Assembly: GCA_023460955.1 (NCBI GenBank)
Contig: JAEWOH010000016.1
Coordinates: 1-50,402, forward strand
Reading direction: 5' to 3'
DNA: 50,402 bases
DNA from: Bacillota bacterium
Lineage (GTDB): Bacteria > Bacillota > Clostridia > Acetivibrionales > DSM-1351
Part shown: piece after piece, positions 16,445-25,643 of the stretch
Layout: each line of letters begins with the position of its first letter
Numbering within the stretch: the stretch's first letter is position 1
Notes under the pieces: generated by a model
The model's database searches: none
What the model was told of the DNA's origin: nothing
What the model saw: only the letters and a program-made list of their open reading frames with translations
Position numbers and translations under genes: made by a program

Positions 16445-16543
16445 ATATATAGTTTTAAAGGAGCAGGCTTGCGATATACAGTACAATATAGCAGCATGTT
16501 CTTTTTTTGTACTTTCAGGCAATAAAAATCAATTATCTTAGAA

Positions 16544-16570
16544 TTCTACTTAAAAATATAGAAGGTTGAG
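16544..16570. repeat. Left imperfect target duplication of the IS element
   Basis: This segment starts TTCTACTTAAAAATATAG and abuts the left inverted repeat. It matches the right flank starting at 18230 (TTCTACAAAAAATATAG) over about 22 bases, with few mismatches and one indel. Its TTCTA...TAGAA arms are themselves palindromic. Confidence 0.5.
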
Positions 16571-16589
16571 TGAAAAAGTAAATTCCACT
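16571..16589 (+). repeat. IS30 left terminal inverted repeat
   Basis: TGAAAAAGTAAATTCCACT, 19 bases, identical to the complement of 18211-18229. Confidence 0.9.
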
Positions 16590-16614
16590 GTAAATTTTAA
16601 TTCCATAATGAAGA

Positions 16615-16626
16615 GTAAATTCCACT
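16615..16626 (+). repeat. Subterminal copy of the IS end motif (left)
   Basis: GTAAATTCCACT is repeated here in the same orientation as the left end. A third, near-identical copy (CTAAATTCCACT) is at 16744-16755. These may be extra transposase-binding sites. Confidence 0.7.
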
Positions 16627-16812
16627 AAATCAAGTCTTTGAACTATATTTTTGGGATCTGAAATATAGTATAATAAACGTACAGAAAATGCTCGGAAGAA
16701 AAAATTGCATGGCAAACAATCGACTGGTTGATTTTGTGTAAAACTAAATTCCACTCGAAAGAGAGTTGATATTGAGGTTTCTATCCGCAGTCTTAACTCT
16801 TGATTTATGCTC

Positions 16813-18114
16813 CTATTTCAGCAGTTTTGGTTTCAGAATGATATCGTCTGAGGATATCTCTCTTATTCCGAATGCATTGAATGCATGTTTTTCAAGTAGC
16901 AATTGAGCCAGTTCTAATGGAGTTCGACCATTTAGGCTGGCTCTTGCTGTACTGTTAATGTGATTTGCAAGTCTTGTTACATCCCATTGTGTTAGTTTAT
17001 CAAAGGATGAGCCTTTAGGAAGAACAGAGCGTATGTATTCATGGTTCTTTTCTATACTTGGTTTTTGCCACGAAGCCATAGGATCACAAAAAAATATGGA
17101 TGTGCGTATGGCATTGTCAATTCCACATTCGAGCCCGTCTGGATTTGAAAATTCCGTTCCCCTGTCGGTTAGTATAACTGGAAATGTGCTGTAGAATCCG
17201 AGGGCGGACATTTTTTCTTCCAGATGGTCGAATACCTTTTTGACAGACGCTTCAGTCTTATCTGGCAAAAGATAAATCAACATCAATTTACAGCTACGGA
17301 AGAACAAGGTAAGCAATACTTTTCGGCTACCTTCACATCCGACTACTGTATCCATTTCCACAACATTTGTCTCCGGATGAGATTCCACATATTTCATGAA
17401 ATCATTATAGGTTCGTCCCTCAAAAATCCCTGTATCTTTGCCTTTTGGTCGTTCTTGTTTGCGAGGTTTGTACTTTACTTTCCTGGGGAGATCAATATTT
17501 TTAACAGATAAAGCACCAGATGAAATGTAATTGTAAATGGTTTTTTCGGAGCATTTGAGTTCAGGATGATTCTCAAGTATCTGGTACGGTGTCTGCCCCT
17601 GTAATACTAAAGGGGTAACAATTGAATCCATCTGCTTAAGTCCATCTTCAGATATATTTATTCCATTTCTGGATTCAACAAGTATAGTCTTGTATTGACG
17701 GTTAGCAGGAACTGCTTTATAAAAATATTTATCAAGCCTGCATCCGACCTTTTTAGAACAACCGTTACAGACAGATGGAGCTTTTAATACCTTTTTGCAT
17801 ACTTCTTTTTCGAACCGGTCACAATGGGTATTACAAGCATTACATGTTCTGCATTGTTTCTTGCAAACAACAGTTCGTTTACAGACATTTGTAAGGCCAC
17901 AGTTACTACGATGAGCACAATGATTATGAGATACGAAATTGTTTCTGGGAGTGAGCGTACGATGCTCTTTAACCTCCTTTGAAACAGTAGTAGGATCCTT
18001 GCATAAATATTTTGCAATTTCTATAAAAGGCATATTATTATCCAGAGATTTTTCAATAAAAACTCTATTATCTAGTGTAAGATGCTTTTGGTTTCCTGGT
18101 ATTAAATCAGACAT
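16813..18114 (-). CDS. IS30-family transposase
   Basis: A 433-residue DDE transposase. The N-terminal helix-turn-helix (LTLDNRVFIEKSLDNNMPFIEIAKYLCKDPTTVSKEV) is typical of IS30. A striking cysteine-rich insert follows (about residues 66-130, about 12 Cys in CxxC-like pairs), probably a zinc-binding module. The catalytic core shows Asp in VVEMDTV, Asp in LTDRGTEF and Glu in EKNHEYIR. The ATG at 18114 has AAAGGAG seven bases upstream. The frame is intact, so the element may still be active. Transposition function is inferred from the family and from intact ends. Confidence 0.92.
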   Translation of the reverse strand: MSDLIPGNQKHLTLDNRVFIEKSLDNNMPFIEIAKYLCKDPTTVSKEVKEHRTLTPRNNFVSHNHCAHRSNCGLTNVCKRTVVCKKQCRTCNACNTHCDRFEKEVCKKVLKAPSVCNGCSKKVGCRLDKYFYKAVPANRQYKTILVESRNGINISEDGLKQMDSIVTPLVLQGQTPYQILENHPELKCSEKTIYNYISSGALSVKNIDLPRKVKYKPRKQERPKGKDTGIFEGRTYNDFMKYVESHPETNVVEMDTVVGCEGSRKVLLTLFFRSCKLMLIYLLPDKTEASVKKVFDHLEEKMSALGFYSTFPVILTDRGTEFSNPDGLECGIDNAIRTSIFFCDPMASWQKPSIEKNHEYIRSVLPKGSSFDKLTQWDVTRLANHINSTARASLNGRTPLELAQLLLEKHAFNAFGIREISSDDIILKPKLLK

Positions 18115-18167
18115 AAATTATCTCCTTTCACTGCGGATTTGGAAACCAATTTAATTTTATAATAAGT

Positions 18168-18179
18168 GGTGGAATTTAC
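18168..18179 (-). repeat. Subterminal copy of the IS end motif (right)
   Basis: GGTGGAATTTAC differs at one base from the complement of the end motif (AGTGGAATTTAC) and is oriented like the right end. Confidence 0.65.
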
Positions 18180-18210
18180 GTAAGACTAAATGCTACTTTA
18201 ACTTTTGAAA

Positions 18211-18229
18211 AGTGGAATTTACTTTTTCA
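18211..18229 (-). repeat. IS30 right terminal inverted repeat
   Basis: AGTGGAATTTACTTTTTCA, the exact complement of the left terminal repeat. Confidence 0.9.
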
Positions 18230-18255
18230 TTCTACAAAAAATATAGAATGTAAAA
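18230..18255. repeat. Right imperfect target duplication of the IS element
   Basis: Begins TTCTACAAAAAATATAGAAT directly after the right inverted repeat and matches 16544-16570 imperfectly. Confidence 0.5.
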
Positions 18256-18611
18256 TAATTGATGAAATTACAGATTATATATGATATAATTAGATAAATT
18301 CGAATTTCGGTGTTTAAACTGATATTCAGATTATTGATTTAGGTTCGATTTGTAAGTTCTAGCAATATATTTTGTAAGCACATTTAACTCATCTGGAAGA
18401 TCATTAATTCTTTCGTATCATCTTGTAAATTCATTAAATGAATTCGTTATTTCATTAAATCAATTTGTTATTTTAAATAATTAGTTCCGGTCAATCAAAA
18501 TTAAATTTTACTATTTTTGTCATATCATAATTTTTTGCTACTCTTCCGATTTCAATAACTCATTTTTTCCAATTCATTTAGGTCTAATTTAATATAGAAA
18601 GGATTAATTCT
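18256..18611 (+). other. AT-rich intergenic region before comM
   Basis: No gene is visible in these 356 bases. A possible extended -10 promoter (TGATATAAT, TATAAT at 18285-18290) lies about 320 bases before comM, which would give a long leader. Around 18430-18475 a segment of the type TTCATTAAAT is present twice as imperfect direct repeats. I found no terminator or recognisable riboswitch. Confidence 0.5.
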
Positions 18612-20138
18612 ATGGTATCAAAAATAAACAGCTGTGCTCTAAGAGGCATTGATGGATGTATCGTAGAGGTCGAAACAGATATAAGCAATGGTATCCCAAA
18701 CTTTGATATAGTAGGTCTGGGTGATATTGCTGTTCGGGAATCCAGGGAGAGGGTACGTGCTGCCATCAAGAACAGCGGCATTGAATTCCCGGTCCGAAGA
18801 ATCACCATAAATATGGCTCCGGCAAATATACGCAAGGAAGGGTCTGTTTATGATGTTTCTATAGCTGTGGGCATATTGAAGGCATCTGAAATCATCAATA
18901 CTAAACAACTTGGCAACTATATGTTTTTAGGTGAACTTTCTCTGGACGGAGGAATAAAGTCTGTTGATGGAATTCTGCCAATGGTTTCCTGTGCAAGGGC
19001 AAACGGTGTAACGAATGTATTTGTACCTGAGGTAAATGCTGATGAGGCGGCAGTTTTAAAGGATATTAATATTTTACCTGTTAGGAACTTGCTTGACATT
19101 GTAAGGCACCTCAATGGATTGGAAATAATTACTCCATTCTATACAGACATAAGTAACATATTCAGTCAGAATAATACGTCAGCAATAGATTTCTGCGATG
19201 TAAAGGGTCAGGCCAGCGTTAAACGTGCAATGGAAATCGCAGCTTGTGGGGCCCACAATCTGTTAATGGTAGGCGCTCCTGGCAGCGGCAAAACCATGCT
19301 TGCTAAGAGAATGCCTACGATATTGCCTCAAATGACTTTTGATGAAGCGCTGGAGCTTACAAAGATATACAGTGTGGCGGGACTGCTTCCAAACAAAACT
19401 TCCCTTATTGCTTCAAGACCCTTTAGATGTCCACACCATACTATATCAGATATTGCATTGGTAGGAGGAGGAAGAAAAATTAAACCGGGAGAAGTAAGCC
19501 TTGCCCATTATGGTGTTCTTTTTCTTGATGAATTTCCTGAGTTTGGCAAGGATGCCATAGAAGTGCTTAGACAACCCCTTGAAGCCGGTGAGATACATAT
19601 TTCCAGAATGAACTGCAGTGTAACCTACCCGGCAAAAACCACATTGATATGTGCAGCAAACCCTTGCAGATGCGGATTTTATCTCGACCCCTCTCGGAGG
19701 TGCAGCTGTACCCCAAAAATGGTTCAGCAATATTTTGGAAAACTCAGTCAGCCTATTCTCGATAGGATTGACATTCATACTGAGGTACACCCCGTAAAGT
19801 ATTCCGACCTTGAAAAGCAGGAAGAAGAGGAGACTTCGGCAGTAATAAGGGAAAGAGTAAACAAAGCCAGAAATATTCAGCTGGAACGATACAAAGGACT
19901 TGAAATTTACTCAAATTCTGAGCTATCTCCAACTCTTATAAAAAAATATTGTGAGCTTGACAGAATTGCCTCGAATTTACTGAAACGAGCCTACGAAAAA
20001 CTGGGGTTAAGTGCCAGAGCACACGATAGAATACTTAAGGTTGCCAGAACGATAGCGGACATGGATGGAAGCGAGCAAGTCAAATCACAGCATATCGCCG
20101 AGGCAATTCAATACAGGAGCCTTGACAGGCTAAGATAA
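18612..20138 (+). CDS. comM: YifB/ComM family Mg-chelatase-like AAA+ ATPase
   Basis: A 508-residue protein with an N-terminal Lon-protease-like (S5-fold) domain (residues 1-165), an AAA+ core with Walker A VGAPGSGKTMLA and Walker B GVLFLDEF, and a C-terminal Mg-chelatase-type domain. The motif AANPCRCGFYLDPSRRCSC holds the conserved cysteines. In Haemophilus and Vibrio ComM acts as a helicase that promotes branch migration during natural transformation; the role in Firmicutes is less clear. The start at ATG 18612 has AGAAAGGA upstream. dprA follows after 21 bases, supporting a role in DNA uptake or recombination. Confidence 0.92.
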   Translation: MVSKINSCALRGIDGCIVEVETDISNGIPNFDIVGLGDIAVRESRERVRAAIKNSGIEFPVRRITINMAPANIRKEGSVYDVSIAVGILKASEIINTKQLGNYMFLGELSLDGGIKSVDGILPMVSCARANGVTNVFVPEVNADEAAVLKDINILPVRNLLDIVRHLNGLEIITPFYTDISNIFSQNNTSAIDFCDVKGQASVKRAMEIAACGAHNLLMVGAPGSGKTMLAKRMPTILPQMTFDEALELTKIYSVAGLLPNKTSLIASRPFRCPHHTISDIALVGGGRKIKPGEVSLAHYGVLFLDEFPEFGKDAIEVLRQPLEAGEIHISRMNCSVTYPAKTTLICAANPCRCGFYLDPSRRCSCTPKMVQQYFGKLSQPILDRIDIHTEVHPVKYSDLEKQEEEETSAVIRERVNKARNIQLERYKGLEIYSNSELSPTLIKKYCELDRIASNLLKRAYEKLGLSARAHDRILKVARTIADMDGSEQVKSQHIAEAIQYRSLDRLR

Positions 20139-20159
20139 AAAATATGAAGAAAGGAATGT

Positions 20160-21323
20160 ATGATGTATTTTAATATAAATACTTCATACAAGATAAAAAT
20201 GCGAGATATTGATTATTGTGTATGGTTATCGTCCTTGTCTGGACTTGGATCTTTCAAAGCACGAAAACTTCTCGAGGCTTACAACCATCCAAAATTCATC
20301 TATGATTTATCAGAGGGCGAACTGAAAGAAAATCCCCAGTTGACAGAAAAAAACATATCTGAACTGCTCAATAGAGAGAAACGTGAAAAAATCAATAAGG
20401 TCAATGATTTAATGGTGAAAAATGATATAAAGGCGGTAATTTTATTTGATTGCAGCTACCCGGAAATATTAAAACAAATATACGACCCTCCTATAGTTTT
20501 ATATTACAAAGGCAGTTTTAGATTATCTGAATTCTCAATTGCTATGGTCGGTTCAAGAAAGACTACAAATTATGGTGCCTATACGGCTAAAAAATTATCC
20601 TATGAGCTTGCCTTGCGAGGTGTTCAGATAATCAGCGGTCTTGCCAGAGGAATTGACAGTATTGCCCATGAAGGCTGTCTTGACGCCGGCGGTAAAACAG
20701 TCGCCGTGCTGGGCTGTGGTCTGGACTATATCTACCCGCCTGAAAATTTTTATCTCTACGAGAATATTTTAAAAGCAGGGGGGTTGATACTTTCGGAATA
20801 TCCGCCCGGCACACCGCCGCTTCAGCACCACTTTCCTGCCAGAAATAGAATAATCAGCGGACTTTCCTCCGGAGTTTTGGTTGTAGAAGCGGCAAAAAGA
20901 AGCGGCTCATTGATTACCGCCAGCTTCGCACTTGAGCAGGGAAGAGAAGTTTTCGCGGTTCCGGGAAATATAGACTGTGTCTACAGTAAGGGCACAAACC
21001 AGCTAATTCGTGATGGAGCCAAAATGGTACTAGGAATAGAAGATATACTGGAAGAGTTTGATTATCAAGTAGAAACAGAAACAAGCAATAGTGACGGTAT
21101 ACTCAAAAAAAACAGTACCGACATTGAAGCTACTATTTATAGAGGACTAAGTACAGAGGAAATAAGGATTGTCAAAATAATACGAAAGGGAATTCGCAAT
21201 ATTGATGAAATTATAGAAACCAGTAATGTTTCCGCTAAAGATATTAATAATATTTTATTTATGTTGGAAATGAAAGGAGTAATTGTGCAATTGCCGGGAA
21301 AGATTTTTGAAATGAGTATGTGA
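20160..21323 (+). CDS. dprA: DNA processing protein DprA (Smf)
   Basis: A 387-residue protein that loads RecA on incoming single-stranded DNA in transformation. An N-terminal SAM/HhH-like part (LSSLSGLGSFKARKLL) is followed by the Rossmann-fold core: VGSRKTTNYGAYTA, the ISGLARGIDSIAHEGCLDAGG motif, and FPARNRIISGLSSGVLVVEA. A C-terminal winged-helix DML1-like domain (about 325-385) ends the protein. AAAGGA lies upstream of the ATG at 20160. It forms a pair with comM and precedes topA, a common arrangement in Firmicutes. Confidence 0.95.
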   Translation: MMYFNINTSYKIKMRDIDYCVWLSSLSGLGSFKARKLLEAYNHPKFIYDLSEGELKENPQLTEKNISELLNREKREKINKVNDLMVKNDIKAVILFDCSYPEILKQIYDPPIVLYYKGSFRLSEFSIAMVGSRKTTNYGAYTAKKLSYELALRGVQIISGLARGIDSIAHEGCLDAGGKTVAVLGCGLDYIYPPENFYLYENILKAGGLILSEYPPGTPPLQHHFPARNRIISGLSSGVLVVEAAKRSGSLITASFALEQGREVFAVPGNIDCVYSKGTNQLIRDGAKMVLGIEDILEEFDYQVETETSNSDGILKKNSTDIEATIYRGLSTEEIRIVKIIRKGIRNIDEIIETSNVSAKDINNILFMLEMKGVIVQLPGKIFEMSM

Positions 21324-21455
21324 TTATGAAACTAGATAAGCCGGTTAAGTCATAAAATTAATTAATATGTGCATAATTTGATTATTGGAGTGTAGAAATT
21401 CAGGAAAAATTTAACATATATTACTAATATAACTGTGAAATTCGTTAATGTAATG

Positions 21456-21484
21456 TTGACAGATTTGAAAAACCAGTTTAAATT
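21456..21484 (+). promoter_or_regulatory. Sigma-A-like promoter for topA
   Basis: A perfect TTGACA (21456-21461), a 17-base spacer and TAAATT (21479-21484; four of six matches) lie about 65 bases before the topA start. Confidence 0.55.
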
Positions 21485-21549
21485 AGTATTTGTCTGATAA
21501 AAAATGTAATATGATAAAAATGTACATGAAATTAACACGGAGGAATAAA

Positions 21550-23661
21550 ATGGCTGATAACCTGGTTATTGTGGAGTCTCCCGGAAAAGTAAAATCAATC
21601 GGTAAGTTTTTAGGTAAAGGTTATAAGGTTGAAGCATCAGTTGGTCACGTCAGAGATTTGCCTAAAAGTCAGATTGGGGTAGATATTGAAAATAATTTTG
21701 AGCCTAAATATATTACCATCAGAGGTAAGGGTGATGTGATATCCAAGCTGAAAAAAGAAGCTAAGGCAGCAAAAAAAGTTTACCTGGCAACTGACCCTGA
21801 CCGTGAAGGCGAAGCAATTTCCTGGCATTTGGCAAATATTCTCAATATAGATGAAAGTCAAAAATGCAGAGTATCTTTTAACGAAATTACCCAAAATGCT
21901 GTTAAAAGTGCAATAAAGCAGCCTCGAAAAATTGATATGAACCTTGTTGATGCCCAGCAGGCTCGAAGAGTACTAGACAGAATAGTTGGCTATAAAATCA
22001 GTCCTCTTCTTTGGAAAAAAGTTAAAAAGGGCCTTAGTGCCGGAAGAGTACAATCTGTTGCTACTAAAATGATTTGTGACAAAGAAGAAGAAATAGATAA
22101 TTTCGTTTCGCAGGAATACTGGTCAATCATCTCCAAGCTTTCAAAACCAAAAGTAAATCCAAGCTTTGAGGCGAAATTTTACGGTACTGATAAAGAGAAA
22201 CTTGAACTTACCAACGAGGAACAGGTAAAGGAAATTCTTAAACAGATAGAAAAAGAAAAATATATAGTTAGAAAAGTTAAGGAACAAGAAAAAAGAAGGG
22301 CTCCTGCAGCTCCTTTTATAACCAGTACAATGCAGCAGGAAGCCTCTAGAAAATTGGGCTTTACAACCAAAAGAACAATGATGGTAGCCCAACAGCTGTA
22401 TGAGGGTATTGAAATAAAAGGTCATGGATCGGTGGGTCTCATAACGTATATGAGAACAGATTCAACAAGAATTTCCTCTGAGGCTCAAAATGAAGCAAGG
22501 GAATATATTGGGAAAAAATATGGAGAAGCTTATATTCCTCAAACGGCGAGAGTATACAAAAACAAATCAGCATCCCAGGATGCCCATGAAGCGATCAGGC
22601 CAACATATATCGATATGACACCTGATGAAATAAAGGATTCCTTAAATGCTGAACAATTCAAACTTTATAAGCTGATTTGGAGTAGGTTTATTGCGAGCCA
22701 GATGGCATCTGCCGTATATGACACAGTAAGTGCGGATATATTAGCAGGTAAATATCTATTTAAGGCTAATGGCTCAAAAGTTAAGTTCCCCGGTTTTATG
22801 GTGTTATATATAGAAGGCAGGGATACTGAAGGTAAGGACGAGGATGGCGACGAAGAGGAAAACAATCTGCCGGAATTGGTTGAGGGAGATGTTCTTGAAC
22901 TAAAAAAGAATACCCCCAAACAACATTTTACTCAGCCGCCTGCAAGATACACCGAAGCAACACTGGTAAGGGCTCTTGAAGAGAGAGGAATAGGCAGGCC
23001 AAGTACGTACGCACCAACAATAACAACTATTTTATCCAGAGGCTATGCCATAAAGGAGAAGAAATTTCTGCTTCCTACTGAGCTTGGAAAAATTGTTAAT
23101 GATATAATGAAGAAACATTTTGAGGATATTGTTGACGTAGAATTCACCGCACAGATGGAAAATGAGCTGGATTCTGTGGAAGATGGTGATAAGCCCTGGA
23201 AGCAAGTTATGAAAGACTTCTATTCATCCTTTGAAGGCGTTTTGAAGCAGGCAGAGGAATCCATCGGGGACGTTGAAGTTCCGGAGGAAATCTCAGATGT
23301 TATATGTGATAAATGCGGCAGGAACATGGTTGTTAAACACGGAAGGTTTGGTAAATTCCTGGCTTGCCCCGGTTTCCCGGAATGCCGGAATACAAAAGCG
23401 ATTGTTGAAGAAACAGGTGTATTATGTCCTGTATGTCAGGGTAAAGTACTATATAAAAAGACTAAAAAAGGCAGAAAATATATTGGTTGTGAAAGAAACC
23501 CGGAATGCTCTTTTATGAGCTGGGATATGCCTAGTAACGAAACTTGTAGTGTTTGCGGCAGTTTTATGCTAAAGAAAAGCGGAAGCAAAAAGTCAGAATT
23601 GAGATGCAGCAATGAAAAATGCTCAAGCAACAATGAAGCTGTTACAAAAAAGGCAAAATAG
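21550..23661 (+). CDS. topA: DNA topoisomerase I (type IA)
   Basis: A 703-residue enzyme that relaxes negative supercoils. The Toprim domain begins VIVESPGKVKSIGKFL and has the acidic triad region ATDPDREGEAISWHL. The active-site Tyr300 is in GLITYMRTDSTRIS. Three C-terminal four-cysteine zinc fingers follow (CDKCGRNM..., CPVCQGKV..., CSVCGSFM...). I chose the ATG at 21550 with GGAGG upstream; a frame from 21490 adds 20 unsupported residues. A terminator follows, so trmFO is probably a separate unit. Confidence 0.97.
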   Translation: MADNLVIVESPGKVKSIGKFLGKGYKVEASVGHVRDLPKSQIGVDIENNFEPKYITIRGKGDVISKLKKEAKAAKKVYLATDPDREGEAISWHLANILNIDESQKCRVSFNEITQNAVKSAIKQPRKIDMNLVDAQQARRVLDRIVGYKISPLLWKKVKKGLSAGRVQSVATKMICDKEEEIDNFVSQEYWSIISKLSKPKVNPSFEAKFYGTDKEKLELTNEEQVKEILKQIEKEKYIVRKVKEQEKRRAPAAPFITSTMQQEASRKLGFTTKRTMMVAQQLYEGIEIKGHGSVGLITYMRTDSTRISSEAQNEAREYIGKKYGEAYIPQTARVYKNKSASQDAHEAIRPTYIDMTPDEIKDSLNAEQFKLYKLIWSRFIASQMASAVYDTVSADILAGKYLFKANGSKVKFPGFMVLYIEGRDTEGKDEDGDEEENNLPELVEGDVLELKKNTPKQHFTQPPARYTEATLVRALEERGIGRPSTYAPTITTILSRGYAIKEKKFLLPTELGKIVNDIMKKHFEDIVDVEFTAQMENELDSVEDGDKPWKQVMKDFYSSFEGVLKQAEESIGDVEVPEEISDVICDKCGRNMVVKHGRFGKFLACPGFPECRNTKAIVEETGVLCPVCQGKVLYKKTKKGRKYIGCERNPECSFMSWDMPSNETCSVCGSFMLKKSGSKKSELRCSNEKCSSNNEAVTKKAK

Positions 23662-23683
23662 CTTAATGGTAAATAAGTATTTT

Positions 23684-23720
23684 AAAAAACCGGAAGGACC
23701 AAAAATGCCTTTCGGTTTTT
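23684..23720 (+). terminator. Rho-independent terminator after topA
   Basis: AAAACCGGAAGG pairs with CCTTTCGGTTTT around a ten-base loop and ends in six T. Confidence 0.85.
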
Positions 23721-23790
23721 TATTGTACGGGAGGTAAATGCAGTTTATTAACTAATAAGTACGCCTTTAAGCGTATATGGAGGATTAACT

Positions 23791-25113
23791 ATGAATAGGA
23801 CAGTCAACGTAATAGGAGCTGGTTTGGCAGGCTGCGAGGCGGCTTATCAGCTCGCAAAAAGAGGTATATCCGTTAAGCTTTATGAAATGAAACCACATAA
23901 ATATTCTCCTGCACACCATTCTGAGAACTTTGCAGAATTGGTATGCAGTAATTCTCTGAGATCTGATCAGCTGGAAAATGCGGTAGGACTACTTAAGGAA
24001 GAATTAAGAAGAATGGATTCCTTGATACTAAGAGCGGCTGACGTCACAAGAGTGCCGGCAGGCGGAGCTCTCGCAGTTGATCGTGACGGATTTTCTCAAT
24101 ATGTTACACAACAAATAAAAGAAAATCCGTATATTCAATTAATTAATGAAGAAAAGACAGAGATACCTGACGGAGATATAACTATAATTGCAACAGGTCC
24201 GTTAACCTCTGAAGGAATGTTCAAGTCGATTAAAGAGATGGTAGGGGAGGATTATTTGCACTTTTTTGATGCGGCTGCCCCGATTGTAACTTACGATTCA
24301 ATTGATATGGACAAGGCCTTTAAAGCAGCAAGGTATGGAAAAGGTTCAGAAGACTATATAAACTGTCCTATGAATCGTGAAGAGTACGAAACATTTTACA
24401 ACGCACTTGTAACAGCAGAACCTGCAGAGGTAAAAAACTTTGAAAAAAACATGGTATTTGAGGGTTGTATGCCCATAGAGAGCATGGCACACAGAGGTAA
24501 GGACACAATGCGCTTCGGCCCGTTGAAACCGGTTGGACTTATGGATTCAAGAACCAATGAAAGACCTTATGCTGTGGTTCAGCTAAGGCAGGATAATAAA
24601 AGCGCAACTCTATATAATATAGTAGGATTTCAGACTCATTTAAAATGGCCTGAGCAAAAAAGAGTATTCAGCCTTATTCCCGGTCTTGAAAAGGCGGAAT
24701 TCGTCAGATATGGTGTTATGCACAGGAATACTTACATCAATTCGCCAAAACTGTTGGATAATACTTATAACTTGATAAAGAGACCTTCTATATATTTTGC
24801 AGGACAGATTACAGGAGTAGAAGGCTATATCGAATCTACATCATCAGGCTTTGTAGCCGGAATCAATGCAGCAGCAAAAATACTGGGAAGAGACTGGATA
24901 GAATTCCCTTCAAGCACAGCAATTGGAGCATTGAGTAATTACATTTCAGATCAAAGTATACGGAACTTTCAGCCTATGAACGTGAATTTTGGCCTATTTG
25001 GGAATCTTGACACAAGCGTGCGTGATAAAAGAAAAAGAAATGCTGAAAACGCTGTCAAATCATTAAATATTATAGAGAAAGTTAATGAATATGTTAATAA
25101 ATGGATTGAGTAA
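23791..25113 (+). CDS. trmFO: tRNA m5U54 methyltransferase, folate/FAD-dependent (TrmFO)
   Basis: A 440-residue flavoprotein that uses 5,10-methylenetetrahydrofolate to make m5U at position 54 of tRNA. The FAD-binding start is VNVIGAGLAGCEAAYQLAKRG. Other conserved blocks are HSENFAELVCSNSLRSD, the catalytic-cysteine block VFEGCMPIESMAHRG, TMRFGPLKPVGL and ITGVEGYIESTSSGFVAG. The ATG at 23791 has GGAGG upstream. In many Firmicutes topA-trmFO lie together. There are no codY, hslUV or xerC genes between it and flgB here, unlike Bacillus. Confidence 0.96.
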   Translation: MNRTVNVIGAGLAGCEAAYQLAKRGISVKLYEMKPHKYSPAHHSENFAELVCSNSLRSDQLENAVGLLKEELRRMDSLILRAADVTRVPAGGALAVDRDGFSQYVTQQIKENPYIQLINEEKTEIPDGDITIIATGPLTSEGMFKSIKEMVGEDYLHFFDAAAPIVTYDSIDMDKAFKAARYGKGSEDYINCPMNREEYETFYNALVTAEPAEVKNFEKNMVFEGCMPIESMAHRGKDTMRFGPLKPVGLMDSRTNERPYAVVQLRQDNKSATLYNIVGFQTHLKWPEQKRVFSLIPGLEKAEFVRYGVMHRNTYINSPKLLDNTYNLIKRPSIYFAGQITGVEGYIESTSSGFVAGINAAAKILGRDWIEFPSSTAIGALSNYISDQSIRNFQPMNVNFGLFGNLDTSVRDKRKRNAENAVKSLNIIEKVNEYVNKWIE

Positions 25114-25149
25114 TTAGTCCTATCTTAAACTATAATGTAACTATATTTA

Positions 25150-25178
25150 TTGTTTTTTCAAATATATTATGCTAGAAT
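25150..25178 (+). promoter_or_regulatory. Probable sigma-A promoter of the flagellar operon
   Basis: TTGTTT (25150-25155), a 17-base spacer and TAGAAT (25173-25178) with an extended TG (TGCTAGAAT) precede flgB by 50 bases. The design is housekeeping-type, not sigma-D-type, as known for early fla/che operons of Bacillus. Confidence 0.5.
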
Positions 25179-25227
25179 TTATCTAATAATATTCGTTTAT
25201 GTTATATTTTTTGGGGGTGTCTATAAA

Positions 25228-25641
25228 ATGATACAGAATTTGTTCAGCAAAAGTAGTATTTTGGAAAAATCTCTGAATGCAACTTGGGCAAGAAATGATG
25301 TTATATCACAAAATTTAGCAAATGTCGACACTCCTGAATATAAACGAAAGGATATTGCTTTTGAAGAATTTCTAAATAATTCAATTGATAGAAATCGTCT
25401 CCAGGGAAATCTTACAGATAAAAGACATATCCCAATAAATAATAGAGATATTGAGAAGCTTGAACCTACACTTGTTGAAGATTCTTCTGAAACCAGTATG
25501 AGGATAGATGGCAATAATGTTGACATTGATAGCGAAATGGCTAATCTTGCTAAGAATCAAATCAAGTACAATGCTCTTGTTCAGATGTTAAATAGCAGCT
25601 ACAGTAAAATCAAGAGTGTTATTTCAGAAGGGAGAGGCTAA
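25228..25641 (+). CDS. flgB: Flagellar basal-body rod protein FlgB
   Basis: A 137-residue proximal rod subunit exported through the flagellar secretion apparatus. The N-terminal rod signature ARNDVISQNLANVDTPEYKRKDI is present and the C-terminal helix ends in NALVQMLNSSYSKIKSVI. I chose the ATG at 25228 with TTGGGGGTG upstream; a frame from 25150 adds a hydrophobic stretch translated from the promoter region. It is the first gene of the large fla/che operon and ends two bases before flgC. Confidence 0.95.
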   Translation: MIQNLFSKSSILEKSLNATWARNDVISQNLANVDTPEYKRKDIAFEEFLNNSIDRNRLQGNLTDKRHIPINNRDIEKLEPTLVEDSSETSMRIDGNNVDIDSEMANLAKNQIKYNALVQMLNSSYSKIKSVISEGRG

Positions 25642-25643
25642 AT

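Larger units (their letters stand above)
16571..18229 (-). mobile_element. IS30-family insertion sequence, apparently complete
   Basis: A 1,659-base element bounded by identical 19-base inverted repeats (TGAAAAAGTAAATTCCACT at 16571-16589 and its complement at 18211-18229). It holds one IS30-type transposase gene on the minus strand. Extra copies of the terminal core GTAAATTCCACT lie inside both ends. The flanks resemble a long degenerate target duplication. It sits between nrdR and comM and disrupts no gene. The 16445-16570 gap and the 16590-16812 end region hold no other gene. Confidence 0.88.

Noticed and set aside
15877..16522. Minus-strand frames opposite nrdR
   Set aside because: nrdR on the plus strand has intact zinc-ribbon and ATP-cone motifs and a good ribosome-binding site; the minus frames have none.
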